In this document: positions 17,420 to 25,281 of the stretch, one piece after another | How positions within the stretch are numbered: the first letter of the stretch is position 1 | How the letters are laid out: each line of letters starts with the position of its first letter | NCBI GenBank assembly: GCA_964602655.1 | Contig: CAZRSF010000086.1 | Coordinates: 1-26,488, forward strand | Reading direction: 5' to 3' | Length of the DNA stretch: 26,488 bases | Source of the DNA: Moduliflexus sp964602655 | GTDB lineage: Bacteria; Moduliflexota; Moduliflexia; Moduliflexales; Moduliflexaceae | The notes under the pieces: model-generated | Databases searched by the model: none | Told to the model about the DNA's origin: nothing | Seen by the model: only the letters and a program-made list of their open reading frames with translations | Translations under genes and position numbers: made by a program

Positions 17420-18010
17420 ATGAAAAACGACATTATTCTGGCAGGGGTTGGCGGACAGGGGATTCTCTCTATTGCAGCGATTATCGGCCATGCCGCCGTC
17501 GAATCCGGGCTGTTTCTCAAGCAATCCGAAGTGCACGGCATGAGTCAGCGCGGCGGCGATGTGCAATCGCATCTTCGAATTTCCGACCAACCGATTTATT
17601 CCGACCTGATTCCCGGCGGCAGCGCTCAGCTTATTCTGTCGGTCGAGCCGATGGAATCGCTGCGCTATCTGCCGTATCTTGCGGAAGACGGCTGGTTGAT
17701 TACCAATACGACCCCAGTGACAAATATCTCGAACTATCCCGATCTTGAGGCGATCTTTCGGGCGATTCGCGCCTTGCCGCATCAGATGACGCTGAATGCG
17801 GATCAGATGGCAAAAGAGGTTGGCGCGGCACGGGCGATGAATATGGTCATGCTTGGCGCGGCCTCGCCGTTCATTGATATTCCGTATGAGATATTACAAG
17901 AAGGAATTCGGGCGGTGTTCGGTCGCAAAGGTGAAGCGGTTGTGGCGTCGAATTCGAATGCGTTAGACGTCGGCAGGCAATTTGCGCAGCGACAGGTGAA
18001 GAAAGAGTGA
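17420..18010 (+). CDS. iorB: Indolepyruvate:ferredoxin oxidoreductase beta subunit
   Basis: Small subunit of 196 residues, corresponding to the gamma domain of 2-oxoacid:acceptor oxidoreductases. The start has ILAGVGGQGILSIAAIIG (about 6-23), the family's CoA-region hallmark, followed by KQSEVHGMSQRGGDV (about 34-48), also diagnostic. AGGAGGAG precedes the ATG at ideal distance, nine bases after the iorA stop, so the two genes form an operon. The length is typical. The stop is followed by a strong hairpin. Confidence 0.93.
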   Translation: MKNDIILAGVGGQGILSIAAIIGHAAVESGLFLKQSEVHGMSQRGGDVQSHLRISDQPIYSDLIPGGSAQLILSVEPMESLRYLPYLAEDGWLITNTTPVTNISNYPDLEAIFRAIRALPHQMTLNADQMAKEVGAARAMNMVMLGAASPFIDIPYEILQEGIRAVFGRKGEAVVASNSNALDVGRQFAQRQVKKE

Positions 18011-18023
18011 GGCGGAATGTGAT

Positions 18024-18056
18024 AACCCTGCCAGGGCTTCGAACCCTGGCAGGGTT
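18024..18056. terminator. Hairpin between convergent iorB and the beta-barrel gene
   Basis: A perfect 13-bp stem (18024-18036 with 18044-18056) encloses a 7-base loop centred on ttcga. No T-tract follows on either strand. It lies between convergent genes, so it may serve both as transcription end and as a copy of a dispersed repeat. The first ten bases of the window match its right arm. Confidence 0.6.
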
Positions 18057-18077
18057 GACGTCGTCTGACAGCGCTGT

Positions 18078-18560
18078 TTAAAAGAAGAACGTCAGCCCGC
18101 CGTACACACGTTCCATGTCTTTCGCATCGTCGCCTTCGGTGATGAAAAAGGCACGAAAATCAGCACGCAGCGCAATGTTATAGTCAATAAACATTTTCAG
18201 TCCCAGCCCGCCATTGATGGCGATGTCTGTGCCGCCATTGGTCATCACGCCGCCGCCGCCAATCACATACGGCACAATCGCCGATGCGCCGGTGCCAAAA
18301 TTCAGCACGAGATTCACGCTGCCGTTAAATGTCGTGTCTTCGGCAAAAATTGCGCCGCCTTCGGCTTCAATTCCGATACGAGACGAGGCATTAAAGGCTA
18401 ACGCAATCCCGGCAGTCGCTTCTTCACTGTAATCATTGCCAAAGTCGAAGGTCATGCCGCCGAATCCGGTCATCTCGCGATACAACGTTTGCGCGTCCGC
18501 ACTTACGGACATACTCATTATCAACACGACAGCTAAAATTCCAATCACAATCCTCTTCAT
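18078..18560 (-). CDS. Small outer-membrane beta-barrel protein
   Basis: Protein of 160 residues with a clear Sec signal peptide: basic start MKR, hydrophobic core IVIGILAVVLIMSMSV, and a likely cleavage after ADA at about 23. The mature part is rich in alternating polar/hydrophobic strands and Gly (GFGGMTFDFG, NGGLGLKMFIDYNIALRADFRAFF). It ends in GGLTFFF, with the C-terminal Phe that guides barrel insertion by the Bam machinery. The size fits a six- to eight-stranded barrel of the OmpW/OmpA-like or PF13505 type. A GAGGTG ribosome site precedes the ATG. It lies 69 bp after def and may be read from that operon or its own promoter. Function unknown. It supports a Gram-negative envelope. Confidence 0.8.
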   Translation of the reverse strand: MKRIVIGILAVVLIMSMSVSADAQTLYREMTGFGGMTFDFGNDYSEEATAGIALAFNASSRIGIEAEGGAIFAEDTTFNGSVNLVLNFGTGASAIVPYVIGGGGVMTNGGTDIAINGGLGLKMFIDYNIALRADFRAFFITEGDDAKDMERVYGGLTFFF

Positions 18561-18629
18561 TTATTCACCTCGCTATGTGGTATGTGATATTCATGTTTGC
18601 CGTCTGCTCAATCGCATCCGGCAAGATGA

Positions 18630-19172
18630 TTACGCGACAACTGCTACTTTTTTCTTTTTCGGTTCTTGTTCCTGGCGAGCTTGTTTTTTCAGCTTTTTCT
18701 TCACGATATCGCGCCGCAGGCGTCCTAAATGATCGATAAACAGCACGCCGTTCAGGTGGTCAATCTCATGTTGAATGACAGTCGCCAGAAATGTTTCCGT
18801 CTCAATCGTCACCGGTTTGCCATATTCATTGAAGGCTTCCACGCGGATTTTAGCCGGACGGACGACTTCGGCGGTATAGCCGGGAACGCTGAGACACCCT
18901 TCTTCACACACGGAATGTCCTTCGGAAAAGACAACCTCCGGGTTGATTAATTTCAATAGGTGAGCGTTTGTGTCTCGCGGACTGGCATCCACAACAATCG
19001 CCCGCAGCGACACTCCGACTTGCGGAGCTGCCAGTCCCACGCCAGGGGCGGCATACATGGTCTCAGCCATGTCATCCAGCAACCGGCGCAATCTCTCGTC
19101 AAACACCGTTACGGGTTTGGCAATCTGTAAGAGCACCGGGTCAGGATATGTATAAATATCTAACAAGGCCAT
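18630..19172 (-). CDS. def: Peptide deformylase
   Basis: Metal enzyme that removes the N-formyl group from new proteins. The three family motifs are present: GVGLAAPQ at 44-51, EGCLSVPG at 91-98 with metal ligand Cys93, and QHEIDHLNG at 134-142 with ligands His135 and His139 and catalytic Glu136. The length of 180 residues is slightly long because of a C-terminal tail after about 155 rich in Lys and Gln (KKKLKKQARQEQEPKKKK region). Such basic tails can bind the ribosome. It lies six bases downstream of the MglA fusion gene, so it is co-transcribed with it, and the usual partner fmt is not in the window. Confidence 0.96.
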   Translation of the reverse strand: MALLDIYTYPDPVLLQIAKPVTVFDERLRRLLDDMAETMYAAPGVGLAAPQVGVSLRAIVVDASPRDTNAHLLKLINPEVVFSEGHSVCEEGCLSVPGYTAEVVRPAKIRVEAFNEYGKPVTIETETFLATVIQHEIDHLNGVLFIDHLGRLRRDIVKKKLKKQARQEQEPKKKKVAVVA

Positions 19173-19178
19173 GATTCG

Positions 19179-21347
19179 TTACTCTTTTCCCTCAAAACGA
19201 GCAAGAACAGGGGAAAGTTTGCTAAAATCTATCGTCAAGAAATCTTGCGATAGCGATACTAAAAACCGGTCGCTGATGCGCGCGGCCAGTTCACATTCTT
19301 CGTCATCAGGGTAACTGGCTTCTAATTGAATGCGATTCTTCATGATCACGATATTGTTCATCAGCGATTTCGCGCCAGCCACCTGTTTTTGAGTCTCCTC
19401 TTCAATGCTTTCCAGGATGAGATGAAACGCCGCAATCGAAGGATTGCAGGTTTCGTATTTGGACGCGACGGCTTTGATGGCTGTTTCGACAGCGGAATAA
19501 TACATCAACACGGCGGCGACATTGTCGCTGACCGTATGTTGCGCCCGCAATTGTTCTCCGCGATGAAACAGGTGTTTGGCAACGACAATCAAGCGCGTCC
19601 ATTCATCCGAAATGATCTGAAACGGCTCTTCTTCCGTTGCGTCAGAGACTTCCGGCTGAAATTCATCTTTATCCGGTTCTTCCTCTTCCGTGAACATATC
19701 GCCGGAGAGACGATCAAGCTGCTGTTCGAATGGCGTCACGGTCGAAATATCTTCTCCCACTTGCATTTCGAAACGCACGCTATCGGTGATTCTGAAATCC
19801 GGCGGTTCTGGTACGCCATCAGGCAATGGCATCCGCCCAAACACGTCGTTTGCGTCGGATGCGCCGAAATTCGAATTTTCGGCTTCTAACACGCCAAAGT
19901 CTTCTTCCATCGTAAATGGCGTGGATTCTCCGCGTTCATCGCCTTCATCCAGCGTAAATGCCGGCAACTCTTCTCCGCCAGCGTCATCGGATTCGCCAAG
20001 AGAGAAATCCAAATCGCTGTCAGACAAATCGAGAGGTTCGATGGCGTTTTTGCCGCTGCTTTCGGTCTCATCGCCTAAGTCGAAGCCCTCTAACTCCAGA
20101 CTGCCGAGTTCGTCCTGCGCCATGCCCTCATCCAGCGAAAAGGCGTCGGCGTCTTCTTCCTCTCCGAATCCTAACGCCAAACCATCCCCTTCTTCTTCCG
20201 CCGTTGGCGAGGCAGAGAATGAGAAATCCAGGCCGTCGTCGCTGCCAGCGTCATCATCGTCGCCACCCAACGACCAGCCGTCTGCCGAGTCTGTGCTTGC
20301 AGCCGCGGGTTCTTCCGGCTCCTCGTCGAATGAGAATTCTTCGGCTTCGCCGGAGACGCCGCCGGCTTCGAAACTGGAAAAATCGAACGAATCGTCACGC
20401 ACGCCTTTGCTGTCGAGGAATTCGTCGAGTTCTTTCAACGCTTGCTCTTCAAGGTCTTTCAGGTTAAAAAATTCCGATTCTTTCAGCGTGCCGGTCTGGG
20501 CAACCAGATCCTCATTGATTTCCAATTCTTCAATGACCACCTCTTTTCCATACCCAATAGGCTTTGATTCCAGCGTGTCGCCGCCGAAGTCGGATTCCAA
20601 TTGCAATGAATCCAACTCTTCCGTAGAAAAGGAGAGGTCTTCTCCTGCTGATGCGCTCGTTAAATCCATCAGCGAATCGTCTTCCATCATCTTCAGTAAT
20701 TCTTCGTCTTCATCCTCTTTCTCTTCTTTTATCTGGGATGAGGCTGCCGCAGCAGAGCCTTTCAAGCGCTGTTCCATATCGTCCAGAGCAATTTTCGAGA
20801 TCGCTTCGAGGGTTTCCATCACCCCGACGCCTTTGGTCGCAACTGCCGGAAAATAGGCGAACTTCCGAGGATTCAAATCTTTGTTCAGGTCTTCGATGGA
20901 GAGAATGTTCTCCATATCCCGCTTGTTATATTCGAACACCAACGGGACATCATCCATACGGCGATTTTGCTCTGTCAAGTTCTCGCGAAGGTTCTGCAAG
21001 CTGACAATATTGGCTTCGCGGCGATTGATTTGCGAATCGGCCACGAACACCACCGCATCCGCGCCCTGCAACACGAGTTTTCGGGTTTTGTTGTATTTCA
21101 CCTGCCCTGGAACGGTGTAGAGTTGGAAGCGCAGCTTAAACCCGCCGATCTCGCCTAATTTCAGCGGTAACAGATCGAAGAAGATCGTGCGATCCGTTTC
21201 GGTCGCCAACGAAAGCAAACGTCCGCGCTGCGCTGGCGAAATGCGTTCATGGATGTATTGGAGCGATGTGGTTTTGCCACACACGCCAGGGCCGTAATAC
21301 ACAATTTTTGCAGTAATTTCACGGTTTGCGTAATTAAAAAGTGCCAT
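19179..21347 (-). CDS. MglA-type polarity GTPase fused to a long acidic region and a helical C-terminal domain
   Basis: Residues 1-195 form a complete MglA-like Ras-family GTPase. The P-loop GPGVCGKTT is at 19-27, ATETDRTIFFD (48-58) holds the conserved switch Arg53, TVPGQ (78-82) holds catalytic Gln82, and NKRD (141-144) is the guanine motif. Myxococcus MglA, which controls cell polarity and gliding, ends near this point. Here about 360 further residues (200-565) are strongly acidic and low-complexity, with repeated F-S-F/L-D-E and L-D-L/F-G patterns. They are followed by a helical domain (about 570-715) containing AKHLFHRGEQL and MYYSAVETAIKAV. That domain loosely resembles HEPN-type bundles but lacks a convincing RNase motif. 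AGAGGA precedes the ATG. No mglB/Roadblock gene is nearby. The GTPase call is firm; the role of the tail is unknown. Confidence 0.9.
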   Translation of the reverse strand: MALFNYANREITAKIVYYGPGVCGKTTSLQYIHERISPAQRGRLLSLATETDRTIFFDLLPLKLGEIGGFKLRFQLYTVPGQVKYNKTRKLVLQGADAVVFVADSQINRREANIVSLQNLRENLTEQNRRMDDVPLVFEYNKRDMENILSIEDLNKDLNPRKFAYFPAVATKGVGVMETLEAISKIALDDMEQRLKGSAAAASSQIKEEKEDEDEELLKMMEDDSLMDLTSASAGEDLSFSTEELDSLQLESDFGGDTLESKPIGYGKEVVIEELEINEDLVAQTGTLKESEFFNLKDLEEQALKELDEFLDSKGVRDDSFDFSSFEAGGVSGEAEEFSFDEEPEEPAAASTDSADGWSLGGDDDDAGSDDGLDFSFSASPTAEEEGDGLALGFGEEEDADAFSLDEGMAQDELGSLELEGFDLGDETESSGKNAIEPLDLSDSDLDFSLGESDDAGGEELPAFTLDEGDERGESTPFTMEEDFGVLEAENSNFGASDANDVFGRMPLPDGVPEPPDFRITDSVRFEMQVGEDISTVTPFEQQLDRLSGDMFTEEEEPDKDEFQPEVSDATEEEPFQIISDEWTRLIVVAKHLFHRGEQLRAQHTVSDNVAAVLMYYSAVETAIKAVASKYETCNPSIAAFHLILESIEEETQKQVAGAKSLMNNIVIMKNRIQLEASYPDDEECELAARISDRFLVSLSQDFLTIDFSKLSPVLARFEGKE

Positions 21348-21377
21348 AGATGCGTTCCTCTGAAATGCTGATAACTT

Positions 21378-23522
21378 TTATTGCGCCTTCCCTCCGCAGT
21401 GGATACAGAACTTTTGGTCTGCGGGAGTCTGGCGTCCGCATTTTTTGCAGGCAATCATCGCCGAAGTTGCCGTCTCTTCCTCTTCGGATTCCGACTCGAC
21501 GTCATAATCAAATGATACGTTCTCGTCTTCGCCTTCCATCTCCTCAAGTCCTTCGAGTTCGGACAGATCGTCAACCAGAAAGTCGCCCCCCTCGAAATCC
21601 TCGTCTTCAGGCAATTCTGAGCCGAATTCATCGGATTCGTCTTCTCCGCCAAACAGATCGCTGTCCTCTTCTTCTGTTTCTTGTTCTTCGAACGCTTGCT
21701 GGGTTAGGTCAGAGAGGCCGCCAAGCAGTTCTTCGTCTAATGATTCATCGGATGGTTCGCCCTCTTCTTCGCCCAGCAATGATTCCGGCAGAGATTCGTC
21801 TTCGCTTTCTTCAGTCAACATGTCTGTGTCCGGCGCTTCCGGCAAGGACGGTTCAGGAGCGACGACGGCGCGAGGTTGTTCTTGCGGCGCGGCGATTTCC
21901 GGCGTCGGCGTCTCGCTGCGAAGCGGATTCAATTGGCGCTCGGCGTCAATCGCCTGTTGATAGCGTTGGATAATTGCCTGAATTTTTTCGGTTTTTTCAT
22001 TCCACAAGGCAATTTCCGCGGTCTGGTCTTCTTTTTTCTCTGTAAGAATTTGATCCGTATATTCGCCGACTAAATGGCGCACGGTAATTTCTTCTAATTC
22101 TTCATTCAGGCGGGTCACGGTCGCGGTGAAGTCCTGACGCTGATCGAGCATATCCTGCAAATCCTGCTCGACATCGGCGAGTAAGTCAGTAAAGACCTCA
22201 TCCTGAAAGATGACCCGTTTGCGGGCGTTATATTCCACCAGGAGTTTCTGATAAATCGTATTTTTAATCTCCGGTTGATGGGAACCCAATTCTTCCAAAT
22301 ACGTCTGAAGCGTGTTGGCTTCCTCAATCATCTGTTCGAACTCCTGCATCTGCTCATCGCGTAAGCGTAAGGTCAGCCCTAAGAATGCTCTCACGTCGAG
22401 TTCCTCTTGCATAGTAGGTTCAGGCGATTCATCATACGGTTCTTGCGTTTCCATCATATCCTCTGATTCTTCGGGCATCTCCGCCGCCAGGTCAGTATCA
22501 GGCGCACCCTCAGCGTCTTCATTCAAATCTATATGCATCGCATCGAATTCCTCTTCATCCTGTAAATCCAAAAAGACGCCAGACGCAGAGTCTTCATCGG
22601 TTTCGCTCTCATCAGCAGACGCTTCCGACATCTCCTCAGCCATCGTTTCGACCAGAGGCTGTGGCTGCGCCGGTGGGATTGGGGCGGACGCGCGCGGAAG
22701 AACAGGCTCTTTTTCGAAATCGTCTTCATGCCCTAAATCAATGACGGTGTCATCTCCAACGGAAATGACAGATTTGGCTTGAAATGCGTCACCTTCCTCA
22801 TCGGAAAATTCATCTTCGCCCTGCTCGATATCCTCTTCGAAATCTGCAAACTCTTCATCAATATCAATCTCCTGTTCTTCGGAATCAAGACCGTCATCTT
22901 CCTCAAGCTCCATTCCGTCGTTATCTTCTTCGGAGATATTCGAATCATCATCAATCGCCATATCCTTGTCGAATGAAAAGGACTCTTTTTCTTCAGAGGG
23001 AATCGTAAAGACTCTGGTTTCCGCGCCATAACTTTCTGCGGTTTCGCCGAATCCGGCGTCAAGCTCGTCGTCCTGCGCTTCGAATTCAGCGTCTTCTTCG
23101 GATTCGGATTCGAAGGACTCTTGCCCTAAATCAAGAGACATCCCCTCTTCATCAAATGACAACTCTTCGCCGGCATTGCCCTGCCCGATGTCTAATGAAA
23201 ACGAATCGTCTTCAGACGGCATCTCTTCCTCATCGTCCATCTCTTCTTCGAAAGAGTCCTCCAGCCCTAAGTCAGCGCCGCCTTTCAACAGTTCTTCTTC
23301 CAAGCCGGCGCTGAGTCCTTCATCAAAACTAAACTCGCCGGACTGATCGAATGCGTCCTCATCGAACTGGAGATCATCGTCATCCAATGAAAGTTCGATT
23401 GTGTTCTCGTCGCCTGACTGAAGATCATCAGACGAACCATGACCTTCTAAGGCATTTAAAATTTCAAAATCGAAATCATCATCGCTTTTTTTAAAGGGTT
23501 TTTTCCCTGGATTTTCTTTCAT
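21378..23522 (-). CDS. Acidic low-complexity protein with central helices and C-terminal zinc ribbon
   Basis: Unrecognised protein of 714 residues. Residues 14-370 are extremely acidic, with recurring F-S-F-D-E/K and S-L-D-L/I-G-Q patterns very similar in style to the tail of the MglA fusion. A proline-rich patch lies at about 275-290. Residues about 370-535 are predicted by composition to be helical or coiled coil (LRLRDEQMQEFEQMIEEA onward). A second acidic stretch runs from 560 to 687. The end is a zinc ribbon with Cys692, Cys695, Cys706 and Cys709 (CKKCG and CIHCG). There is no signal peptide or membrane segment, so it is cytoplasmic. It is the first gene of the run leading to the MglA fusion (30-bp gap) and def. 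A promoter is visible upstream. Function unknown; a scaffold for the GTPase is my inference. Confidence 0.8.
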   Translation of the reverse strand: MKENPGKKPFKKSDDDFDFEILNALEGHGSSDDLQSGDENTIELSLDDDDLQFDEDAFDQSGEFSFDEGLSAGLEEELLKGGADLGLEDSFEEEMDDEEEMPSEDDSFSLDIGQGNAGEELSFDEEGMSLDLGQESFESESEEDAEFEAQDDELDAGFGETAESYGAETRVFTIPSEEKESFSFDKDMAIDDDSNISEEDNDGMELEEDDGLDSEEQEIDIDEEFADFEEDIEQGEDEFSDEEGDAFQAKSVISVGDDTVIDLGHEDDFEKEPVLPRASAPIPPAQPQPLVETMAEEMSEASADESETDEDSASGVFLDLQDEEEFDAMHIDLNEDAEGAPDTDLAAEMPEESEDMMETQEPYDESPEPTMQEELDVRAFLGLTLRLRDEQMQEFEQMIEEANTLQTYLEELGSHQPEIKNTIYQKLLVEYNARKRVIFQDEVFTDLLADVEQDLQDMLDQRQDFTATVTRLNEELEEITVRHLVGEYTDQILTEKKEDQTAEIALWNEKTEKIQAIIQRYQQAIDAERQLNPLRSETPTPEIAAPQEQPRAVVAPEPSLPEAPDTDMLTEESEDESLPESLLGEEEGEPSDESLDEELLGGLSDLTQQAFEEQETEEEDSDLFGGEDESDEFGSELPEDEDFEGGDFLVDDLSELEGLEEMEGEDENVSFDYDVESESEEEETATSAMIACKKCGRQTPADQKFCIHCGGKAQ

Positions 23523-23584
23523 GGCCGTTGCTCTCCGAAAATTCGAACGTTATCACAATGCCGTCTATTGTTCTCTATTTGTCA

Positions 23585-23613
23585 TTGATAACAGCAATTT
23601 TATTTGTTGTCAA
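23585..23613 (-). promoter_or_regulatory. Sigma70-type promoter of the acidic protein-MglA-def run
   Basis: On the minus strand a perfect TTGACA (23608-23613) is followed after exactly 17 A/T-rich bases by TATCAA (23585-23590). The predicted start near 23578 gives a leader of about 55 bases. The -35 sits in the same TTTTCTTGACA-type context as the ATPase promoter. Confidence 0.6.
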
Positions 23614-23719
23614 GAAAAAAGTTGCCTGCGTAATTTCTCGGAATACACGATAATTCGCCATCTTTTCATTGCGAAAGAGGGAAATAAAAAAGATTTCGAG
23701 CATATTTTGCTGTCGGAAG

Positions 23720-23732
23720 AATTGACAATTCG
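23720..23732. promoter_or_regulatory. Palindrome with embedded TTGACA upstream of the deaminase gene
   Basis: gaattgacaattc is a perfect palindrome with 6-bp arms and one central base. Its TTGACA (23722-23727) could be a -35 for the deaminase gene, with the dyad acting as operator, but no convincing -10 follows at 16-18 bases. Confidence 0.35.
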
Positions 23733-23778
23733 TCGTGAACGCTACACGAATGAACGGAAGAAAGGTCATGATTCACGT

Positions 23779-23868
23779 ACCGCGAACGTCCTCGCTCGCT
23801 GACAACACATACGAGGAACGGTCGCGATTTCAGACTCAGACGCATCCTGCGAACGAGGACGTTCGCAG
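23779..23868. repeat. Inverted repeat upstream of the deaminase gene
   Basis: The arms 23779-23799 and 23849-23868 are reverse complements at about 19 of 21 positions, including a perfect 13-bp core (gcgaacgtcctcg at 23782-23794 and its complement at 23854-23866). The 49-base spacer shows no gene. It lies 32 bp before the start codon, so in mRNA it could form a large leader hairpin. More likely it is a copy of a dispersed palindromic repeat. Confidence 0.6.
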
Positions 23869-23900
23869 TGCGAGGCGCTGAATAGTCGCGGAGGAAAATT

Positions 23901-25277
23901 ATGTCAACACGATTACTCATCACGAACGCTGCCGCCATCGTGACGATGAACGCGGTCAATGACGTACTGCGGGACGGGTATCTCACCATCAACAATGGCC
24001 TTGTCGAAGAAGTCGGCGCGACATTATCGTCGCAAAGGCGACGCGATTTTCACGCGCAAGGCTACGCCGTCGTCAACGCGGAACATAAGGTTGTCATTCC
24101 CGGCCTGATCAACACGCATCATCATTTGTATCAAACCCTGACCAGAGCGTATCCGCCAGTAATGAATGCCGGGCTGTTTCGCTGGCTGACAGGCTTATAT
24201 CCGATCTGGGCGGGCCTGGACGAAGAGGCGATCCGGCTCAGTTCCCTCGTTGGCATGGCGGAATTGGCGCTCTCCGGCTGTACGGCGACGACCGACCATC
24301 ATTACGTCTTTCCGCAGGGAATTCGCGGCGAATTGATTGACGTACAGATTCAGGCGGCGCAGGAACTCGGCATGAGATTTCATCCCTGTCGGGGCAGCAT
24401 GAATCTGAGCCAAAAAGACGGCGGCCTGCCGCCAGATTCGGTAGTACAGACGGCGGACGAAATTTTGCGAGATTCGGAACGGCTGATTGACACATATCAC
24501 GATCCGAATCCGAACGCCATGACTCGCATCGCCCTTGCGCCCTGTTCGCCGTTTTCCGTCACTACCGATTTGATGAAACAGACCGCCGCGCTCGCCGCCG
24601 ACAAACATGTCCGCCTGCACACGCATCTGGCCGAAACGCTGGACGAAGAACGCTTTTGCCTGCAACGATTCGGCTTGCGTCCGGTGGATTATCTCGAAGA
24701 GGTCGGCTGGCTGAATCAACGCGCGTGGTTAGCGCACGGCATTCATTTCGATTCCGCCGAAATCGCTAAATTGGGCGGCGCAGGCGTCGGTGTGGCGCAT
24801 TGTCCGAATTCCAATATGCGGCTCGGTTCCGGCATCGCCAAAGTCACGGAATTGCAGCAGGCTGGCTCGCCGGTCGGCATCGCGGTGGACGGCAGCGCGT
24901 CCAACGACGCCTCACACATGTTAGCGGAAGTGCGGCAGGCGATGCTGCTTGCGCGATTAGCTCGCGGCGCGGATAGCATGACCGTCATGGACGCCCTGCG
25001 CATGGCGACGGTCGGCAGCGCGGCCTGCCTCGGACGCACCGACATCGGCAGCCTCGAAGTCGGCAACGCGGCGGATGTCGCCATCTTCTCGCTGAACGAC
25101 ATCAGCTATTCCGGCGCAGGCGATCCCGTCGGCGCGCTGCTGCTCTGCCATCCCGGTCGCGTGGATACCTTGATTATACAAGGCCGCATCATCGTCGAAC
25201 ACGGTGAGTTGCTCACCCTGGACCTGTTGCCGCTCTTCGCCAACCATCGTCAAAAAGCGGCAGCGCTCCAAGCGTAA
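23901..25277 (+). CDS. 8-oxoguanine deaminase (amidohydrolase superfamily)
   Basis: Zinc-dependent deaminase of 458 residues that converts 8-oxoguanine to uric acid and ammonia, removing oxidised purine from salvage pools. The TIM-barrel metal motif HxH is at 73-75 (PGLINTHHHLYQTLTRA). His240/His242 lie in VRLHTHLAE with Glu245, His279 is in WLAHGIHF, and the catalytic Asp330 is in AVDGSASNDAS. The segments LYPIWAGL, RGSMNLSQKDGGLPPD and LAPCSPFSV match the Pa0142-type 8-oxoguanine deaminases better than the chlorohydrolases TrzN and AtzA. The ATG follows GGAGGA. It is a single gene with its own upstream region, convergent with the chemoreceptor gene. A related guanine, isoxanthopterin or triazine deaminase activity cannot be excluded. 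Confidence 0.88.
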   Translation: MSTRLLITNAAAIVTMNAVNDVLRDGYLTINNGLVEEVGATLSSQRRRDFHAQGYAVVNAEHKVVIPGLINTHHHLYQTLTRAYPPVMNAGLFRWLTGLYPIWAGLDEEAIRLSSLVGMAELALSGCTATTDHHYVFPQGIRGELIDVQIQAAQELGMRFHPCRGSMNLSQKDGGLPPDSVVQTADEILRDSERLIDTYHDPNPNAMTRIALAPCSPFSVTTDLMKQTAALAADKHVRLHTHLAETLDEERFCLQRFGLRPVDYLEEVGWLNQRAWLAHGIHFDSAEIAKLGGAGVGVAHCPNSNMRLGSGIAKVTELQQAGSPVGIAVDGSASNDASHMLAEVRQAMLLARLARGADSMTVMDALRMATVGSAACLGRTDIGSLEVGNAADVAIFSLNDISYSGAGDPVGALLLCHPGRVDTLIIQGRIIVEHGELLTLDLLPLFANHRQKAAALQA

Positions 25278-25281
25278 AGGG

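Larger units (their letters stand above)
23523..23900. promoter_or_regulatory. Divergent intergenic region between the acidic protein and 8-oxoguanine deaminase
   Basis: This 378-bp gap holds no convincing gene. Reading from the minus-strand gene, it contains a good promoter (23585-23613), an A/T-rich central part, a 13-bp odd palindrome with TTGACA at 23720-23732, and a long inverted repeat at 23779-23868 just before the deaminase gene. A plus-strand open frame of 93 codons covers part of it but runs through the promoter and has no family resemblance. Confidence 0.6.

Noticed and set aside
19690..20856. 388-codon serine-rich open frame on the plus strand
   Set aside because: It is antisense to the acidic MglA tail. 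The Glu/Asp-rich codons of that gene read as Ser-rich sequence on the other strand, and there is no family resemblance or ribosome site.
22312..22782. 156-codon serine-rich open frame on the plus strand
   Set aside because: Same artefact, antisense to the acidic part of the zinc-ribbon protein.
23521..23802. Possible 93-residue gene in the divergent gap
   Set aside because: It runs through a good promoter on the opposite strand and into the inverted repeat, lacks a ribosome site, and has no recognisable domain.
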